A DNA stretch of 64,000 nucleotides from Pseudomarimonas arenosa (GCF_014841215.1 NZ_JACYTR010000002.1:124001-188000), one strand, 5' to 3'; counted from the first letter of the stretch, positions 36,157-45,639 are shown. Numbers and translations: made by a program. Notes: a model not told the origin generated them from the letters alone.

Positions 36157-37593
36157 TTAAGCCGCCTCGAGATGTGCATCCTCGGCCATTCGATCCAGCC
36201 CGAGAAGCTCTCGCTTGAGGTCTGCGAGCTGCGAAGAGAACGTCGCCAAGATGGCAACTGCCTGCTCTCGGTGACTGCCCGCACTCTTGATCTCCAGTAG
36301 CGTCTGCTCGATCGTTGATGCGAACGAGTCGATCACCAGGTACGTGTTCATCTGCGAGTAGGTCTTCTTGATGTTAGCGAACTCGTCGAACGCCAGATGT
36401 ATATAAGGCTCAAGCGACGCAATGCTTCCATGCCCAGTCCATTCCATTACCTTCCGCTTGATCGCTTCACCATCCAGAAGGAAGCGACGGAACTCGTCAG
36501 TATTTGCGCACCGGTGCAACTCAATGAGCGAAACGAAAACTTTCGTGATGAACCTATGACGAAACATGTGGGCGCAGGCCTTGCCCGTGAGGCCTGCTTG
36601 TTTTGCAAGAGTGGAAATCTCGCGCGTAATAGTTCCAACATCCAGCGGCTGGCCAGTCGTTTCGCCTATGAGAACGATCCCGTGATCATTGGATTTACCC
36701 AACTTGTCACGGATAACACGTGACCGATTCACGTCAATGTACTCGAGCACAAGCCGGAGATCATGACCATGCACCGGAACTAGCCTGTCTTCGTCCTTCC
36801 GCTTCTTGAGCGTTGGCAACCGCAGCATTGGATGCTCCATTGCTGCGGCGTCACGAACAGATTTGACTGTCAAGCGCCCAGCCTCCCCCCGTCGGCCGCC
36901 TGTCATCTCCAGAAGCTTGAGCATTACCAGGCGGCGCTTGCGCTGATGGCGCGATACGCTGCACTCAATCGTTGCCGCTTGCAGCAGTGCGATCGAGGCC
37001 GCGCTGATTGGAAGGCGCTTTCGAAGAGGATCGCGTTGTGGGAATGCATGGTGATGCCAGTACTGGCGTTGGATTTCACCTGCAGATCCATCCTTGCGGC
37101 GAGTTCTTATGCGCGCCGTTTTCCTCTCGCAGCGGATCCGTCCGTCCGGCCCCACCATTGACGCGTCTCCCAGATGGCGCGCGTAGCTATCAAGGAAATC
37201 TAGGCACACGCGCCCGACGTCGACGACACGGTTGGCATTTCTAGCCTTTTGCCCAAGATGTCGCCGACACGGCTCATCCGAGAGTTGTTTGATGAACTTA
37301 GCGAAATCATCGTTCGATAGTTCACGTGGATCCTTGCGCGTATCCCAGCAAAATCGGATCAGATGACTAATCCCTGCGGCATACGTCGCGAGTGTGCCAC
37401 CACCATTTTTGGTAGAAAGGCCTCGGCGATACAGCTCCTGCATATACAGGTTGGCAGGCAGGCACCAACTTCCGTCAGGCCAGTGTACAAATGGAACGCC
37501 ATCAGCTTTGCGTGACTTCAACTTGCCGTTGGAATCGGCAAAGAGTGGAAGTCGAAATGAACCTGGGGCGCATTTGTAGAGCTTCTTAGCCAC
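36157..37593 (-). CDS. Tyrosine recombinase (478 residues), last gene of a recombinase operon
   Basis: A site-specific recombinase with a full catalytic set: R234/R235 in TGGRRGEAGRL, Lys near 263 in LKKRKDEDR, H342-x-x-R345 in AHMFRHRF, H388 in WTGHGS and nucleophile Y397 in EPYIHLA. It has a long N-terminal core-binding region (to ~200) with GGGTLATYAAGISHLIRFC. GTG 37593 overlaps the end of the upstream gene by 8 bases, so translation is coupled. It belongs to the four-gene operon at the right end of the island and should act in excision and integration. Comparable trios (Tn554 TnpA/B/C, gamma-mobile-trio elements) are known; the exact family is not verified here. Confidence 0.85.
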   Translation of the reverse strand: MAKKLYKCAPGSFRLPLFADSNGKLKSRKADGVPFVHWPDGSWCLPANLYMQELYRRGLSTKNGGGTLATYAAGISHLIRFCWDTRKDPRELSNDDFAKFIKQLSDEPCRRHLGQKARNANRVVDVGRVCLDFLDSYARHLGDASMVGPDGRIRCERKTARIRTRRKDGSAGEIQRQYWHHHAFPQRDPLRKRLPISAASIALLQAATIECSVSRHQRKRRLVMLKLLEMTGGRRGEAGRLTVKSVRDAAAMEHPMLRLPTLKKRKDEDRLVPVHGHDLRLVLEYIDVNRSRVIRDKLGKSNDHGIVLIGETTGQPLDVGTITREISTLAKQAGLTGKACAHMFRHRFITKVFVSLIELHRCANTDEFRRFLLDGEAIKRKVMEWTGHGSIASLEPYIHLAFDEFANIKKTYSQMNTYLVIDSFASTIEQTLLEIKSAGSHREQAVAILATFSSQLADLKRELLGLDRMAEDAHLEAA

Positions 37594-38152
37594 CGAACCC
37601 CCCGTGGATGACGTTTGTCCCGAGCGGCTTTCGGAGTAAAGAGAGCCCAGATTCGACTGCGCTCAACTCCTTCTTGAAACGCGTCATCGCGTGCGGATCA
37701 TTCATTTCCTGTGCTTGGGATCGAGCGTAGGCAACGATGCGGCCAAAAGCCCAAGTCAGTTGGCCGAGGTCCTGCTCGAGCAACGCAATTCGCACAATCA
37801 GCTCATCGATTTCCTGCTGCAGCGCCTCCTTGGTACCTCTATTTGGCCCTGCCTCCTTGGCCTGTATTGCCGCTAAAGTGTCAATTGCCGCTATGCGAAG
37901 GGCATCTAGTTTTTCGTAACCACCACAGCACTCGTCGGCAATCACCTTTTGGGTGTTTAGCGACATTGCGACAATGCCCAACATTTCGTCTGCGTGCCTA
38001 GCGAGTGCTCCTTGGGAGCGAAGCGCTTCAGTTAGCTCCCGCGTGGGAGAGAACTCCGAATCCTTCGCCACGATGCGCTCGAGTGTCGCAACGAGCGTTT
38101 TCACAGAACCCTCACGTCGCTGGCGTGATGTCAGAACAGCGGGAGAAGTCAT
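37586..38152 (-). CDS. Helical accessory protein of the recombinase operon
   Basis: A 188-residue, almost fully helical protein: TREGSVKTLVATLERIVAK, then ADECCGGYEKLDALRIAAID, and a coiled-coil like ALQQEIDELIVRIALLEQDL. The first ~40 residues may form a small helix-turn-helix. Start ATG overlaps the stop of the 710-frame recombinase by four bases (ATGA) and its stop overlaps the next gene, so it is translationally embedded in the operon. Small helical partners that direct recombinase choice occur in multi-recombinase transposons (Tn554 TnpC; GmtX in gamma-mobile-trio islands). Relation to either is a hypothesis. Confidence 0.65.
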   Translation of the reverse strand: MTSPAVLTSRQRREGSVKTLVATLERIVAKDSEFSPTRELTEALRSQGALARHADEMLGIVAMSLNTQKVIADECCGGYEKLDALRIAAIDTLAAIQAKEAGPNRGTKEALQQEIDELIVRIALLEQDLGQLTWAFGRIVAYARSQAQEMNDPHAMTRFKKELSAVESGLSLLRKPLGTNVIHGGFGG

Positions 38153-40248
38153 GCGTAATGCCCCGTCGAAAGGACGCGAACCGCGATCCGGTACGCTCCG
38201 CGAGTGTCCAAGAACTCTGGTTCGATCTGGACGCCACCCGCTTCGAGAAGGTTGTCGATGTACTCGGTGAGGTCTTCAGTGTCGAGAAGTCGAAATTGCC
38301 TGGTGCCAAAATGTTCCTCAACGAGATCGGCCAGCGAATCGGCCGCAGAGAGCTGTGTGCGGAGCGCTTCTGCCGCCCACTCGGCCTTAACACTGCGCAG
38401 CACCTCTCCGGGCGTCGATTCGGTAATGTAGTGGTAGAGATGCGTTGCATCCGTATGACCGAGAAACTCTCGCAGCGTGTCCATGCCGCCGAAGGAATTC
38501 GACCAAAAAAAGGTCATCGCGAAGAACCTGCGCAACTGGTGTTGTCGCAGGTAATAGCGGCATCCGCTGTCATCCAGCGGCATCTCAATGTAGTCAAAGA
38601 AGTAGTCCAGGTTGTCCCCGAACGTTTCTCCGCTTGCTCTAGCGAAAGAGATTCCCCGCGAAGTTGGATGAGCAGTAAGAGGGTGCTGACCGTCAATAAG
38701 ACCTGCATCAAGGAGGGATTGCTGGAGGCGCTGGATCAATCCAATGGCCCGAACGGCAATCGGGGGAATCGGCCGGGCAAGCTCCTGCCTGTTACCCATC
38801 ACCCCTGATTTCGCATTGTGAAACAACAAGTAGGTACGCGATACATCAATGCATGACAAAGCGCGAAGGTGAACAAGCTCACTTACCCTGCGAGCCATTA
38901 CCGCACCTACGACGAGTTGCACTGCTCCGTAAAGCACACGCAAAAGGTCCCAAAGCCCCACATTGGCCCGCAGCTGGGGGTGATAGTCCGACCGGGACAG
39001 ACCTCGACCGCGTTCTCGCGCCGCACCGGTGTAGCGTATGGTCCACCTACAGATACCCAGGTCCTTGGCAGTCGCTGCAGCTTCTGAATTGCCAAGCCCG
39101 CCGGTGAGCACAGCGCCGGGCGCAAGGCCACGATCTCCTGCCTCCTTCACTGTCGAAAGGAAGACGTCAATGATCTTGTCGCCCTTTGTCAGTACGAATT
39201 CAATCGCACTCCGAAGGGCAAAAAAGACAATGTCTGGAGGCGCTGTCTTGAACCGCCCAACACCTCTCAATGACGACATTGGGACCGTGAGCTCGGTGTC
39301 CAACGTACGCAAGCTCGTGATCGGCACAGGGAGGCCAACGCTGTGAAGGAGTCCAAGCTCCCGCAACGAGCGCACGTATTGGCGGAAGTTGGACTTATCT
39401 ATGCCAATCGAGGACACATTCCTAACCGGAACGCCTTGATACTCACGACTTAGCCTATCGTCCGGGACCAGGTGCAGCTCGACAGGCAAGCGTCCGCCGC
39501 CGCGGGGGCGAAGCATGCCGGAGTACAGTCGAGGTGTCAGCAAAGTAAGTGGCACATGCCATTCATATTCTGTGCTACGAGACCGGTTTGTATACATCCC
39601 TTGCCGCCACAGTGCGGCACGCGCGCGCACTATCTCTTCTTCCGCTAAATCGGTGACCCGAACATCGGAGTGTGGGATATCGCAAGCCAGGAACGGAAAT
39701 TTCTTGACGAGTTCCCGTAAATCCGTGGCACTAATCTCTCGCCCTAAGATTCGCAAATACGCGCTGAGGCGAGCACTAAAATCGTAGATACTCTCGCTCT
39801 TTCGACAAGCTGCAGCAATTGTGAACAATGCGGCCGCCAACTCGTCTCGCGACAAGCATGCCAGCCCAGATGTGGACAGATTGAGTTCGTCGGCTCTGAC
39901 GAGGAAATAATCGATCCAATCCAAGGTCCTTGAAAACCGATAGTTTTCGGTTTTTGGACTCCAGAGCGCACCTCGATGGACATCAGGGTGAGTTGAAAGC
40001 ACAAGCCAACATTTGAACGTTCGCAGCAATGAGGCCTGGCTCGGACTTGTAAGCCGCTCGCCAGAAGACCCGACAGCGACATCCCAGTTGACTGTGACGC
40101 ACCTATCGCCGAACTGGCACCTCCAGACCGTAGAGGCAAATTCGTTCCGCAACCAATGAGCGAACGTGTACCGATCGTGCGTCGCTCGATCGAGACGTGG
40201 AAACACGGTATCGAGAAAGGACAGATCCGCGAGCGCAGCATTACTCAC
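38149..40248 (-). CDS. Large tyrosine recombinase (about 699 residues)
   Basis: A long recombinase. The catalytic domain is in the last third: R in VMARRVSELVHL, H-x-x-R in YYLRQHQLRRFFA, then LGHTDATHLYHYITES with the H and the nucleophile Tyr. The N-terminal ~350 residues have no clear domain. The start GTG 40248 is taken because GGAG lies 7 bases upstream and the gene then overlaps the previous stop by 8 bases; the frame stays open to an ATG at 40281. It is the second gene of the operon and appears active by its residues. Length well above the usual 300-400 residues matches TnpB-like or GmtZ-like large recombinases. Confidence 0.8.
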   Translation of the reverse strand: MSNAALADLSFLDTVFPRLDRATHDRYTFAHWLRNEFASTVWRCQFGDRCVTVNWDVAVGSSGERLTSPSQASLLRTFKCWLVLSTHPDVHRGALWSPKTENYRFSRTLDWIDYFLVRADELNLSTSGLACLSRDELAAALFTIAAACRKSESIYDFSARLSAYLRILGREISATDLRELVKKFPFLACDIPHSDVRVTDLAEEEIVRARAALWRQGMYTNRSRSTEYEWHVPLTLLTPRLYSGMLRPRGGGRLPVELHLVPDDRLSREYQGVPVRNVSSIGIDKSNFRQYVRSLRELGLLHSVGLPVPITSLRTLDTELTVPMSSLRGVGRFKTAPPDIVFFALRSAIEFVLTKGDKIIDVFLSTVKEAGDRGLAPGAVLTGGLGNSEAAATAKDLGICRWTIRYTGAARERGRGLSRSDYHPQLRANVGLWDLLRVLYGAVQLVVGAVMARRVSELVHLRALSCIDVSRTYLLFHNAKSGVMGNRQELARPIPPIAVRAIGLIQRLQQSLLDAGLIDGQHPLTAHPTSRGISFARASGETFGDNLDYFFDYIEMPLDDSGCRYYLRQHQLRRFFAMTFFWSNSFGGMDTLREFLGHTDATHLYHYITESTPGEVLRSVKAEWAAEALRTQLSAADSLADLVEEHFGTRQFRLLDTEDLTEYIDNLLEAGGVQIEPEFLDTRGAYRIAVRVLSTGHYA

Positions 40249-42517
40249 TAATAAGCTCCAAAATTCCTTCGCAGGATGCATTGCGCTCAGCTGCCTCTAG
40301 GGAGGCGATGAGGTCAGGCCTATCCGTGAGCGTCCGCAAGTAGCTATCGACGCGCGCACCAATTTCGGCCCAGTAAACAGCACGACCATTGCTCACTGCC
40401 GCATTGCTCGCTACTGCGCGCGTAACAGACAGGAGCAAAGTAAGCATTTGCTCTCCCACGTCGATAGCGATCTCGGCAGTCTGCTGCGGTCTGTGACGCT
40501 CAGTCGACCGACTGAGCGTGGGAATATCCTTAAGCGCGTGCTCGTTAAGGAAATCGTCCAACTGTTTCATCGACTGAAAACCAGTCGCTTCGATAAGAAG
40601 GGAGCTGCCCTTCATTGCTTGGCAAACAAGTCCGGTTTGGAATATCCGTATCCATCGCTCTTTGAAGAACCTTTGAATTGGCTCTGGCAAATAGTGATCG
40701 AGCAGCTTTGGAGAATAGTGCGTGTGCCCAAGCGCCTCAGACATCTTGAGCGAACTTCCTGTGTTTAAATATACGACAAGTGCGCTGCTCGCCCTCAATG
40801 CGCGAAGACTGAAGTTTCTTACGAGCGCGGCCGCGTGATCTGGGGCCATACGTGAACGCATCGCGAGGCTTCTATCCAGCCCATTGACCCCGAAACGCTC
40901 TGGCTTTGAGCACAGGTTGTCGAAGCTTGGCGGCCTAGGCTTAGCTTTGATGCTCGAGACGGTGAGAAAAAGCAGCCGCCATCGGTCGTCATTTCGGTCT
41001 TTAAGATACTTGCGCAGCGGAGCAGTTAACTCGACAACTTGTCGGACTACCGCCTCTGTGCGCTTATTGAGGAGAATTCTCTGCTCTGCCAGTACGTCAC
41101 CCTTTCGCGGCTTGTACCCGACTAGATACGAACCGCCGTCGAGCTCTTGAAAGCCAACCCGTTTCCCATCCTTGTCGAACAGTTCGAGGCGGCTGAGAAA
41201 TCGCGTGGTAACTTCACAGTGATTCGCGACGATAAGCGCCGCGTGAGGTAGAAGAGAGTCTGGTGTTGGCACGCCAAGGTCGCGAGCGATCTTCACCAAT
41301 CCATATTTGCCATAGACCACATTCGCAAACGGCGTTGAATCTATGCCGTTTGCCCAGTACGTTGCGGCGCAATTTGCGAAGGCCTCGGGGTTTCCCGGAT
41401 CTGTCATCGAGATGAGAGATCCCCACTGCCCAACGCCAATAGGTTCCCGGATGCGCCCCGTCTTAGCGGCATCGATCCCAGTCCGATATCGCTTCCATAT
41501 ATCGTCAACCTCTGCCTCTGCCCAAGTAACGATTGCGGCGAAATCATCAATCAGGTTACGAAAGAGGATCTCCTTAGCTGCACCATCGCTGAGGCTTAGC
41601 GGGATCGGAGTTAGGCAGGTCGACTTAACTTCTGTACCGCATTCGGTTTTAGTAATCCGCGTTTCTCGGCCGCCAACCACGACACCGCCTCTTGGCACCC
41701 CGACGGGAGGCTCTGGTGCCGCAATCAGACGAGACTCGATCATTGCCTCTACGGCAGGCAAAAACTGAGACGTCCAAGCGCGGGCCGCGTGTCGAATGTT
41801 CTTTCCGCGCTCGTCCACACGCTTGAAGTAGTAGTGCGCGAAATCGTTGAAGAAGATGCCGTTCCAGTAGGGATCTTCGAAGTGCGACGGGCTAATCGGC
41901 CCAGGATACTCGGCAACGAATCTGGCGAACGAGGAGAGCCCTTTCAAGTAGTTTCGTGTTCGCCCGGACACGAGGCCCTGCAGGGTAAAATTGAGTCGTT
42001 CTGTGAACGATCTTCCTAGACGCTCATAGAAGCTATAGAGGGGAAAGGACACCCCCTCTCCGTGCTTGGAGTTTCCTCCCCATCCGTTCCAAAGCCACAC
42101 AGCTTCTGGATCGAGATCGAGCGCCACAAACTCGTCACGCCACGCTGCCACCTCCTCATACGTGTGAGAGGTGGAGAGAGGGATCTGATTCCACCCACCC
42201 CTCGGACAAAGTACGGCGAGAGGCTTGAGGATGAGTTGCGCCCTCTGATAGTTCGCACTGCCTTTCCCTGCCATGAAGCGATCGGAATGGAGTGCCCCCA
42301 CAAAAAGCTCGATTGACCGTCGGAACTCGGAGGACTCCAAGTCGGCAAGTCCAGCAGGCGGTCTCCGAGCGACCTGCAGTAGGGCTTCAAGGGGGAGCCA
42401 TGAGGCAACGGTCGAGTGGCGGGGCTTCGAGGCTTCGTGGAGAGCCAGCCTCAAGTCCTCCCCTAGCCTCAGGAACTTATGACCGAGGATAAGGTTTATA
42501 TTTTTGACAATTATCAA
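40241..42517 (-). CDS. Very large tyrosine-recombinase-like protein (758 residues), partly degenerate active site
   Basis: First gene of the operon and the one next to the rarA junction. The C-terminal part has the integrase look: NFSLRALRASSALVVYLNTG, then KMSEALGHTHYSPKLLDHYL with the late His and the Tyr. The His of the H-x-x-R box appears to be replaced (LRALR), and the first Arg box is not obvious, so the active site may be weakened or used for structure. The N-terminal ~500 residues resemble no domain I know. The frame starts at TTG 42517 over a TTTGACAATTATCAAA palindrome; a later start is possible. It may bind the element ends or assist the other two recombinases. Confidence 0.72.
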   Translation of the reverse strand: MIIVKNINLILGHKFLRLGEDLRLALHEASKPRHSTVASWLPLEALLQVARRPPAGLADLESSEFRRSIELFVGALHSDRFMAGKGSANYQRAQLILKPLAVLCPRGGWNQIPLSTSHTYEEVAAWRDEFVALDLDPEAVWLWNGWGGNSKHGEGVSFPLYSFYERLGRSFTERLNFTLQGLVSGRTRNYLKGLSSFARFVAEYPGPISPSHFEDPYWNGIFFNDFAHYYFKRVDERGKNIRHAARAWTSQFLPAVEAMIESRLIAAPEPPVGVPRGGVVVGGRETRITKTECGTEVKSTCLTPIPLSLSDGAAKEILFRNLIDDFAAIVTWAEAEVDDIWKRYRTGIDAAKTGRIREPIGVGQWGSLISMTDPGNPEAFANCAATYWANGIDSTPFANVVYGKYGLVKIARDLGVPTPDSLLPHAALIVANHCEVTTRFLSRLELFDKDGKRVGFQELDGGSYLVGYKPRKGDVLAEQRILLNKRTEAVVRQVVELTAPLRKYLKDRNDDRWRLLFLTVSSIKAKPRPPSFDNLCSKPERFGVNGLDRSLAMRSRMAPDHAAALVRNFSLRALRASSALVVYLNTGSSLKMSEALGHTHYSPKLLDHYLPEPIQRFFKERWIRIFQTGLVCQAMKGSSLLIEATGFQSMKQLDDFLNEHALKDIPTLSRSTERHRPQQTAEIAIDVGEQMLTLLLSVTRAVASNAAVSNGRAVYWAEIGARVDSYLRTLTDRPDLIASLEAAERNASCEGILELISE

Positions 42518-42518
42518 A
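42503..42518. promoter_or_regulatory. Near-palindrome TTTGACAATTATCAAA at the recombinase operon start
   Basis: A 16-base sequence that matches its own complement at 14 positions, at the very start of the 758-residue gene and next to AT-rich TATAAA. It is a candidate promoter/operator or recombinase binding site at the island end. A related TTTGATAA occurs again at 42637-42644, closer to the junction. Confidence 0.4.
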
Positions 42519-42647
42519 ATGGAGATCCGTTCCGTGTTGACGGATCATATCCATTCCGTACCCAACCACAAACTCTGTGGGAAAATTGGCGCTTCGTCGA
42601 ACCTAGCTGCCTACGCGCAAACAGCTTTTTGCCAATTTGATAACCAA

Positions 42648-43046
42648 TCACAATCCGTGAAACCGGTGCACCTCGTCGACGAACAGCAGGGTCGCGCCTT
42701 CGTGCGGAAAACGCTGCCGTGCGCTGTCCAGAACCTTGCGCACGTCCGGCAGCCCGGACAGCACCGCAGAAAGACTGACAAAGGGCAGGCTGGCACTCTG
42801 CGCCAGCAGTCGGGCCAGGGTGGTCTTGCCACACCCCGGCGGCCCCCACAGCACCATCGAATGCGGATGACCGCTCTCGAACGCGCGACGGATCACCCCC
42901 TGGGGGCCGAGCAGATGAGCTTGCCCCACCACCTCATGCAAGACCCGCGGGCGCATCCGTTCGGCCAGCGGCCGCTGGCTGGCATCGGCTTGAAACAAAG
43001 AAGGTGTTGCGCCGCCAGAACGACGGCCGGTTCCTGCGTTCATCAA
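42648..43046 (-). pseudogene. rarA: rarA (mgsA), disrupted: N-terminal part only
   Basis: RarA is an AAA+ ATPase that acts at stalled replication forks. The frame starting ATG 43046 encodes SQRPLAERMRPRVLHEVVGQ, then the Walker A WGPPGCGKTTLARLLAQSAS and the beginning of the Walker B region TLLFVDEVHRF. Normal RarA continues with NKAQQDAF and about 300 more residues; here the frame turns to HGL and stops. The break lies at 42660, where the island begins. The gene keeps about 129 of ~440 residues and cannot form a working ATPase. The lolA-rarA order is normal for Gammaproteobacteria. Confidence 0.9.
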
Positions 43047-43203
43047 CGCATTCTACGATGGGTGCCTCGCCACAGGCCCGGGTCGGGGGCCGGGTGACAC
43101 GGACCTGAGCGCACCCCCAACCCTCCCCTCCGCTGGGTCGGGAGGGGTCAGCTGTGAATCAATCGTGCAACGCTCGTCCATCGCCAGACCAAACGGCAGC
43201 CTG

Positions 43204-43851
43204 CTAATTGATCGGATACACCTCGGCACCCTCGCCGATGTCACCGATCACATCGACTCCGTCCGGCGGGGTGAACTGGAACAGGTCGGTGGAGAACGCC
43301 TGATTGCGCTTCCAGCCGGAGAATCGAATCAAAGAACGTTGCTGCAGTTGGTCACTGAATTCCATCTCCAGCAAGGCGCCTTCCTTCAATCGCAGGCGTG
43401 CCTTGGAAAAACCACCCTCACCTTCCTGTTTCGGCGACAGCTCGATCTCCTCACCTCCGGTTCCATCGGGCACAGCCGATACGAAGTAGTGCTGCTCCAA
43501 CACGCCCGGATCAATCAGGGCGGCCAGCGGACTCGACTGTTCTTCGTGACTTTGCGGCCGCACCGAAACCTGCTCCAGCTCCGGGTCATAGATCCATACC
43601 CGATCGCCATCGGCGATGATGGTTTGCGGAAACTCACCGACGTAATCCCAACGAAACTGGCGCGGCGCCGCCAGGGCTACCGTACCCTGTGTCTGCTCCT
43701 TGAGCTGTCCGTCAGTATCGTAAACCTGCTGCTCGAACTGCCCCTGCAAGGTCTTCAACCCCTGACTGAAGGACTGCAGCGAAGAAGGAAGCTCGGCCTG
43801 AGCCGGCGCGGCGAGAAAGACAGCCAAACTGACAAGAAGAACTCGGGACAT
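43204..43851 (-). CDS. lolA: Outer-membrane lipoprotein carrier protein LolA
   Basis: Periplasmic chaperone that carries lipoproteins from the LolCDE complex to LolB. The 215-residue precursor has a signal peptide (VLLVSLAVFLAAPAQA) and the LolA pattern: LKTLQGQFEQQVYDTDGQLK, APRQFRWDYVGEFPQTIIAD, DRVWIYDPELEQVSVRPQ, and near the end FSDQLQQRSLIRFSGW and FQFTPPDGVDVIG. The length matches the family. It sits between rarA and ftsK on the same strand, the normal gammaproteobacterial order, though a secreted protein gene is inserted between ftsK and lolA here. Confidence 0.93.
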   Translation of the reverse strand: MSRVLLVSLAVFLAAPAQAELPSSLQSFSQGLKTLQGQFEQQVYDTDGQLKEQTQGTVALAAPRQFRWDYVGEFPQTIIADGDRVWIYDPELEQVSVRPQSHEEQSSPLAALIDPGVLEQHYFVSAVPDGTGGEEIELSPKQEGEGGFSKARLRLKEGALLEMEFSDQLQQRSLIRFSGWKRNQAFSTDLFQFTPPDGVDVIGDIGEGAEVYPIN

Positions 43852-43965
43852 GTGCGGCCACTCAGGGTCAGGGCGAACGCAGCGAGCTGCGGCGAATGGC
43901 GCACAGTGTGAGTGTTCTCAGCTGAATCGCAACGCTCCGGGGGCGGCCCGGAGCGTCGACCGAAC

Positions 43966-45504
43966 TCACTCGTTCTCGAAGCTGTCGACAAAGAAGCCGG
44001 TGTTCAGTGTCAGATCGATGCCGAGTACATCCTCGGCCCCGTCCACGGTCACGGTACGCCCTTCCAGACCCGTGCAGACGCCCTGGCAACGCTTATCCGG
44101 CCAGGCACGGTCATCCAAACCGTAGATATTGCGGGTCGCCACGCGATACTCGCCGTCTGCCAGCCCGGTAACCAGATAGCTCCCGTCATCTGTGGTGCGC
44201 CCGGCCCCGACCCGCAGACCATTGCTGTCGAACACCACCACATCAACACCGGGCAAGGTCCGACGCAACAGGTGATCACTGACGCTACCGCGGATGCTGC
44301 CCGCCGGCGTCAGCGTGGCGACAAAACTCGGCCCGGGCGTGGAACCGGCCGTGACATCGCAGTCTTCCGGGCCGCAATCGATGTCGGGAAAGACCCGACT
44401 TCGATAGCTACGCCCACCTTCGATAGTGAAGCGAAACGGGCTGACCACCGATGCTCGCCAATCAGACGGGACAGTGAAGAACTGATAGGCAGGCCAAGTC
44501 ATCACATAACCGGGTGTTCCACCCTGTACTAACTGCTGCTGAGTCCAACCGACCAGGTCGCCATCAGCATCGAACAGACTGATGATATTGACCGCTAGAT
44601 CCTCGGCCGAGCCATCGGCCACCGCCACTCCCAAATCGGGCCCCGGTGTCGGCCAATCACTCAGCGTCAGATCAACCCCACTGCGCTGTTCCTGGTCGGC
44701 CAGGGCCAAGGCATCGCTCGGCTGCATGCAGGTGCCGAGGCCGCAGCTGTCATCGGTAAGCGATCGCGCCGCGAACACATAGTTGCTGCCGGCGGAACGG
44801 GCACGCACGGCGACGTAGTAGCTGCCAGCCGGCAGCCCGCCAAGATGGAAATCCAGGATCTGCTGCCCGTCCACCGTGCCGGCGCTGACGATTTCGTTGG
44901 CTACCGCCCGCTTGGCGGTGTCATACGCGACGATCAGTGCATGCCGAATGCGCGCGTCTCCTTGCGCCGTGAGTCGGCCGGCAATACTCGCGCCCGGCTG
45001 CAGATTGATCTGCAGATCAGCTGGATCCTGGCCAAGGCCAATCGACAGCACCTGCCCGTCAGCCAGGTTGGCGCAGGCCGAATCGCAGGCCACGCCGGGG
45101 TATATCTGCGGCTGAAAATTGCGCTGCCGACTCAGATCATCGCGCCCCAAGGCGCTGACAAAGTAATAGCCGGGCTCAAGACCGGCGTACTCAAACCGGC
45201 CATCAGGATCCGTTGCCTGGCTGATGAATCCGGAAGGATTGGATTGTCCTGCAGCAAACTTGTGCAACACGACGGTGGTGCCGGCTATGGGCATCGTGGT
45301 CCCTGCATCGCGCACGATGCCGCTGATGACACCCGTGCCCGCCCCCTTGCGTACCGCGTTCGGCATGCGGCCGCTGGGGCGCTCCGCCGCAGCAATGGCG
45401 GTTTCAAAACTGCGCTCAAGCTCCAGATCGGTGTTGCACAGCGCCGCGCCGGCGAACGCCCAAAGACAGGTTCCGATCGCCCAAGCCCCATTCAATCGTC
45501 GCAT
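43966..45504 (-). CDS. Exported protein with carboxypeptidase-regulatory-like domains
   Basis: A 512-residue exported protein. ATG 45504 is used because GGAGG lies 9 bases upstream. A signal peptide (AWAIGTCLWAFAGAALC) is followed by at least four beta-sandwich repeats of the carboxypeptidase-regulatory kind: GVISGIVRDAGTTMPIAGTT, GRFEYAGLEPGYYFVSALGR, ASIAGRLTAQGDARIRHALI, and GSIRGSVSDHLLRRTLPGVD with YLVTGLADGEYRVAT. It ends FVDSFENE, close to the F-x-DGFE end of many Xanthomonadales secreted proteins, which supports the proposed lineage. Role at the cell surface is unknown. Confidence 0.75.
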   Translation of the reverse strand: MRRLNGAWAIGTCLWAFAGAALCNTDLELERSFETAIAAAERPSGRMPNAVRKGAGTGVISGIVRDAGTTMPIAGTTVVLHKFAAGQSNPSGFISQATDPDGRFEYAGLEPGYYFVSALGRDDLSRQRNFQPQIYPGVACDSACANLADGQVLSIGLGQDPADLQINLQPGASIAGRLTAQGDARIRHALIVAYDTAKRAVANEIVSAGTVDGQQILDFHLGGLPAGSYYVAVRARSAGSNYVFAARSLTDDSCGLGTCMQPSDALALADQEQRSGVDLTLSDWPTPGPDLGVAVADGSAEDLAVNIISLFDADGDLVGWTQQQLVQGGTPGYVMTWPAYQFFTVPSDWRASVVSPFRFTIEGGRSYRSRVFPDIDCGPEDCDVTAGSTPGPSFVATLTPAGSIRGSVSDHLLRRTLPGVDVVVFDSNGLRVGAGRTTDDGSYLVTGLADGEYRVATRNIYGLDDRAWPDKRCQGVCTGLEGRTVTVDGAEDVLGIDLTLNTGFFVDSFENE

Positions 45505-45639
45505 TCCGAGATGCCTCCAAAGTGCGCAGCCCGGGCACGCCGTCATGACGAGCCGCTTGCGCCGGCGAAAGTCTTCACGCTTTCAATACGCAAATCAAGC
45601 CCAGCTCGCTCAAGCCGGGTGTTGGGATTGCCATTGAGC

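Noticed and set aside
42504-43097. A plus-strand frame across the rarA junction
   Set aside because: It is the antisense of rarA and the island end, with no recognisable domain.
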